Shown here: positions 59,372-60,417 of the stretch, piece after piece | Numbering within the stretch: the first letter of the stretch is position 1 | How the letters are laid out: the number at the start of each line of letters is the position of its first letter | Assembly: GCA_019119365.1 (NCBI GenBank) | Contig: DWXD01000034.1 | Location: 1 to 60,417 of the forward strand | Length of the DNA: 60,417 bases | Source: Candidatus Gemmiger stercoripullorum | GTDB taxonomy: Bacteria; Bacillota; Clostridia; Oscillospirales; Ruminococcaceae | Direction: 5' to 3' | The notes under the pieces: model-generated | What the model was told of the DNA's origin: nothing | Databases searched by the model: none | Seen by the model: the letters and a program-made list of their open reading frames with translations, nothing else | Program-made: the position numbers and the translations under genes

Positions 59372-60417
59372 ATGGCAGGTAAGAGAAAGCGGGGCGAGGG
59401 CACCGTCCGCCTGAGAAAAGACGGCCGCTGGGAGGGGCGGGTGGTGGTAGGCTACGACGAGGCGGGAAATCCCAAGACGAAAAATGTGCTGGCCAAGACC
59501 AAGAAGGAATGTGTGGAGAAGCTGGAACTGCTGAAGGAGCAGTGCGACGGCCGCCGCCCCACGCAGGTACGGCCTGATATGCCTTTCGGAGCGTGGATGG
59601 ACTACTGGTACCAGAATTTCTCCAAGCCCCGCCTCCGGCCCACCACCCAGCTGGGCTATGAGGGCTGGATCTACAACCACCTGATCCCCGGCCTGGGCCG
59701 CATCCAGCTCAACCGCCTGACCCAGGCGGATCTCCAGCAGTTCTTCCGGACCATGAAGGAGAGCGGCAGAAAAAGCAATACGGAGAATCGTGGAAAGAGT
59801 ATGGCGAACCGCTCGGTGCGCAGCTGTCACGCCGTCTGTCAGATGGCCCTGGACAGGGCGGTGGAGGAGAAACTGATCCACGGAAACCCTGCCGCCGGGT
59901 GCAGGCTTCCGCCCATCAAGGGGAGGGAGATGAAGGTGCTGACCCAGGAGGAGATGCGCCGGTTCCTCATCCAGGCCAAGGCGGAGGGGATGTACGAGCT
60001 GTTCCTGCTGGACTTGACCACCGGGATGCGCCGGGGCGAGTTGCTGGCCCTTCGGTGGGATGATCTGGACTTCGCCACGGGAACGCTCCGTATCGACAAG
60101 CAGATCTGTCCGGTGGGCGGAAAGCTGATCGTTAGCGAACCAAAGACCAAGGCGGCCAACCGCACCATCATCCTGCCGCCCGCCATGCTGGAGGTGCTGG
60201 CAGAGTATAAAAAAGGCATCTTCTCTGATCTGATGTTCCCGTCGAGGATCAAACCGGACCAGCCCATCGATCCCGGCTATGTGCGTAAGCGCCTCCAGGT
60301 CATTCTGAAGCGGGCCGGGTGCAAGTCCGTCAGATTTCATGATCTCCGGCATACTTTTGCCACCATGTCCCTGGAAAACGGGATGGACGTCAAGACCCTC
60401 TCCACCATCATCGGCCA
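59372..60417 (+). CDS. Tyrosine integrase (cut by the window end)
   Basis: 349 codons are visible, without a stop. Residues 1-45 form an AP2-like arm-binding domain (KRGEGTVRLRKDGRWEGRVV), about 65-150 a SAM-like core-binding domain (PFGAWMDYWYQNFSKPRLRP), and about 185 onward the catalytic domain with Arg in TTGMRRGELLALRW, Lys in SEPKTKAANRT and HDLRHTFAT. The following Gly-His motif is cut at the window edge. Missing are only about 40 residues. It lies 4 bp after the chimeric gene, whose tail is a copy of the same kind of catalytic domain. It probably integrates the element into the tRNA gene whose 3' half is at 54954. Confidence 0.93.
   Translation, partial: MAGKRKRGEGTVRLRKDGRWEGRVVVGYDEAGNPKTKNVLAKTKKECVEKLELLKEQCDGRRPTQVRPDMPFGAWMDYWYQNFSKPRLRPTTQLGYEGWIYNHLIPGLGRIQLNRLTQADLQQFFRTMKESGRKSNTENRGKSMANRSVRSCHAVCQMALDRAVEEKLIHGNPAAGCRLPPIKGREMKVLTQEEMRRFLIQAKAEGMYELFLLDLTTGMRRGELLALRWDDLDFATGTLRIDKQICPVGGKLIVSEPKTKAANRTIILPPAMLEVLAEYKKGIFSDLMFPSRIKPDQPIDPGYVRKRLQVILKRAGCKSVRFHDLRHTFATMSLENGMDVKTLSTIIG

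Noticed and set aside
1-60417. CRISPR array, rRNA operon, prophage structural genes or restriction-modification genes
   Set aside because: I looked for regular spaced repeats, rRNA sequence and hallmark proteins on both strands and found none.

Overview
The window looks like the chromosome of a GC-rich, gut-type Firmicute, probably of the Oscillospiraceae (Faecalibacterium/Subdoligranulum/Gemmiger-like). The basis is strong AGGAGG ribosome sites, sigma-A promoters with 17-bp spacers, a T-box in front of valS, PolC, VanG-type ligase genes and DUF6514/DUF975-like families. This placement is inference; there is no rRNA gene in the window. Apart from two islands the DNA has uniform composition and compact genes.

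Layout. 1-77: tail of an unidentified gene. 139-1473: a MATE exporter with a terminator-like hairpin at the very start of its mRNA. 1646-7698: a complete vanG-type glycopeptide-resistance operon, vanR-vanS-vanG-vanXY-vanT, from one good promoter. It should sense glycopeptide, make D-Ala-D-Ser and remove D-Ala-D-Ala. 7825-19672: a DUF6056-like membrane protein, an sdpR/sdpI pair, a PadR/DUF1700-DUF4097 pair, an acyl-ACP thioesterase, a potABCD polyamine importer, a GntR(YtrA)-ABC exporter operon and a zinc-ribbon protein. 19798-29011: valS with T-box and a DUF6311-like protein, a second GntR-ABC operon, and a PadR/DUF2812 pair. 29079-34770: phosphofructokinase, tRNA-Gln, tRNA-Pro, RNase R, SecG, tRNA-Leu, a DUF975 protein and tRNA-Ser.

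34780-36840 is an AT-rich island next to tRNA-Ser. It carries a lone adenosine-deaminase-like gene and mobile-element debris between two near-identical 19-bp repeats. 36946-42231 holds a type IIA topoisomerase pair (GyrA/ParC-like and GyrB/ParE-like) and a small XRE regulator operon. 42451-52516 is the long leftward operon pyrH-frr-cdsA-dxr-rseP-ispG-polC, with uppS missing from its usual place between frr and cdsA. 52638-54583 encodes a DUF6514-like protein, a diverged Spo0A-like regulator and an overlapping ATPase-domain partner.

From about 54999 to the right edge lies an integrated element. Its left boundary is the 3' half of a tRNA gene ending in CCA. It carries a LysR regulator, a small helical protein without a recognisable start, an alpha/beta hydrolase with a Cys nucleophile, a sugar O-acetyltransferase, a chimeric SLH-flavodoxin-integrase protein, and a tyrosine integrase cut by the window end.

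The points most worth following up are the intact vanG operon in a commensal-type genome, the degenerate Spo0A/ATPase pair, the adenosine-deaminase island, the chimeric lipoprotein made by integrase-linked rearrangement, and the promoter-proximal terminator of the MATE gene.
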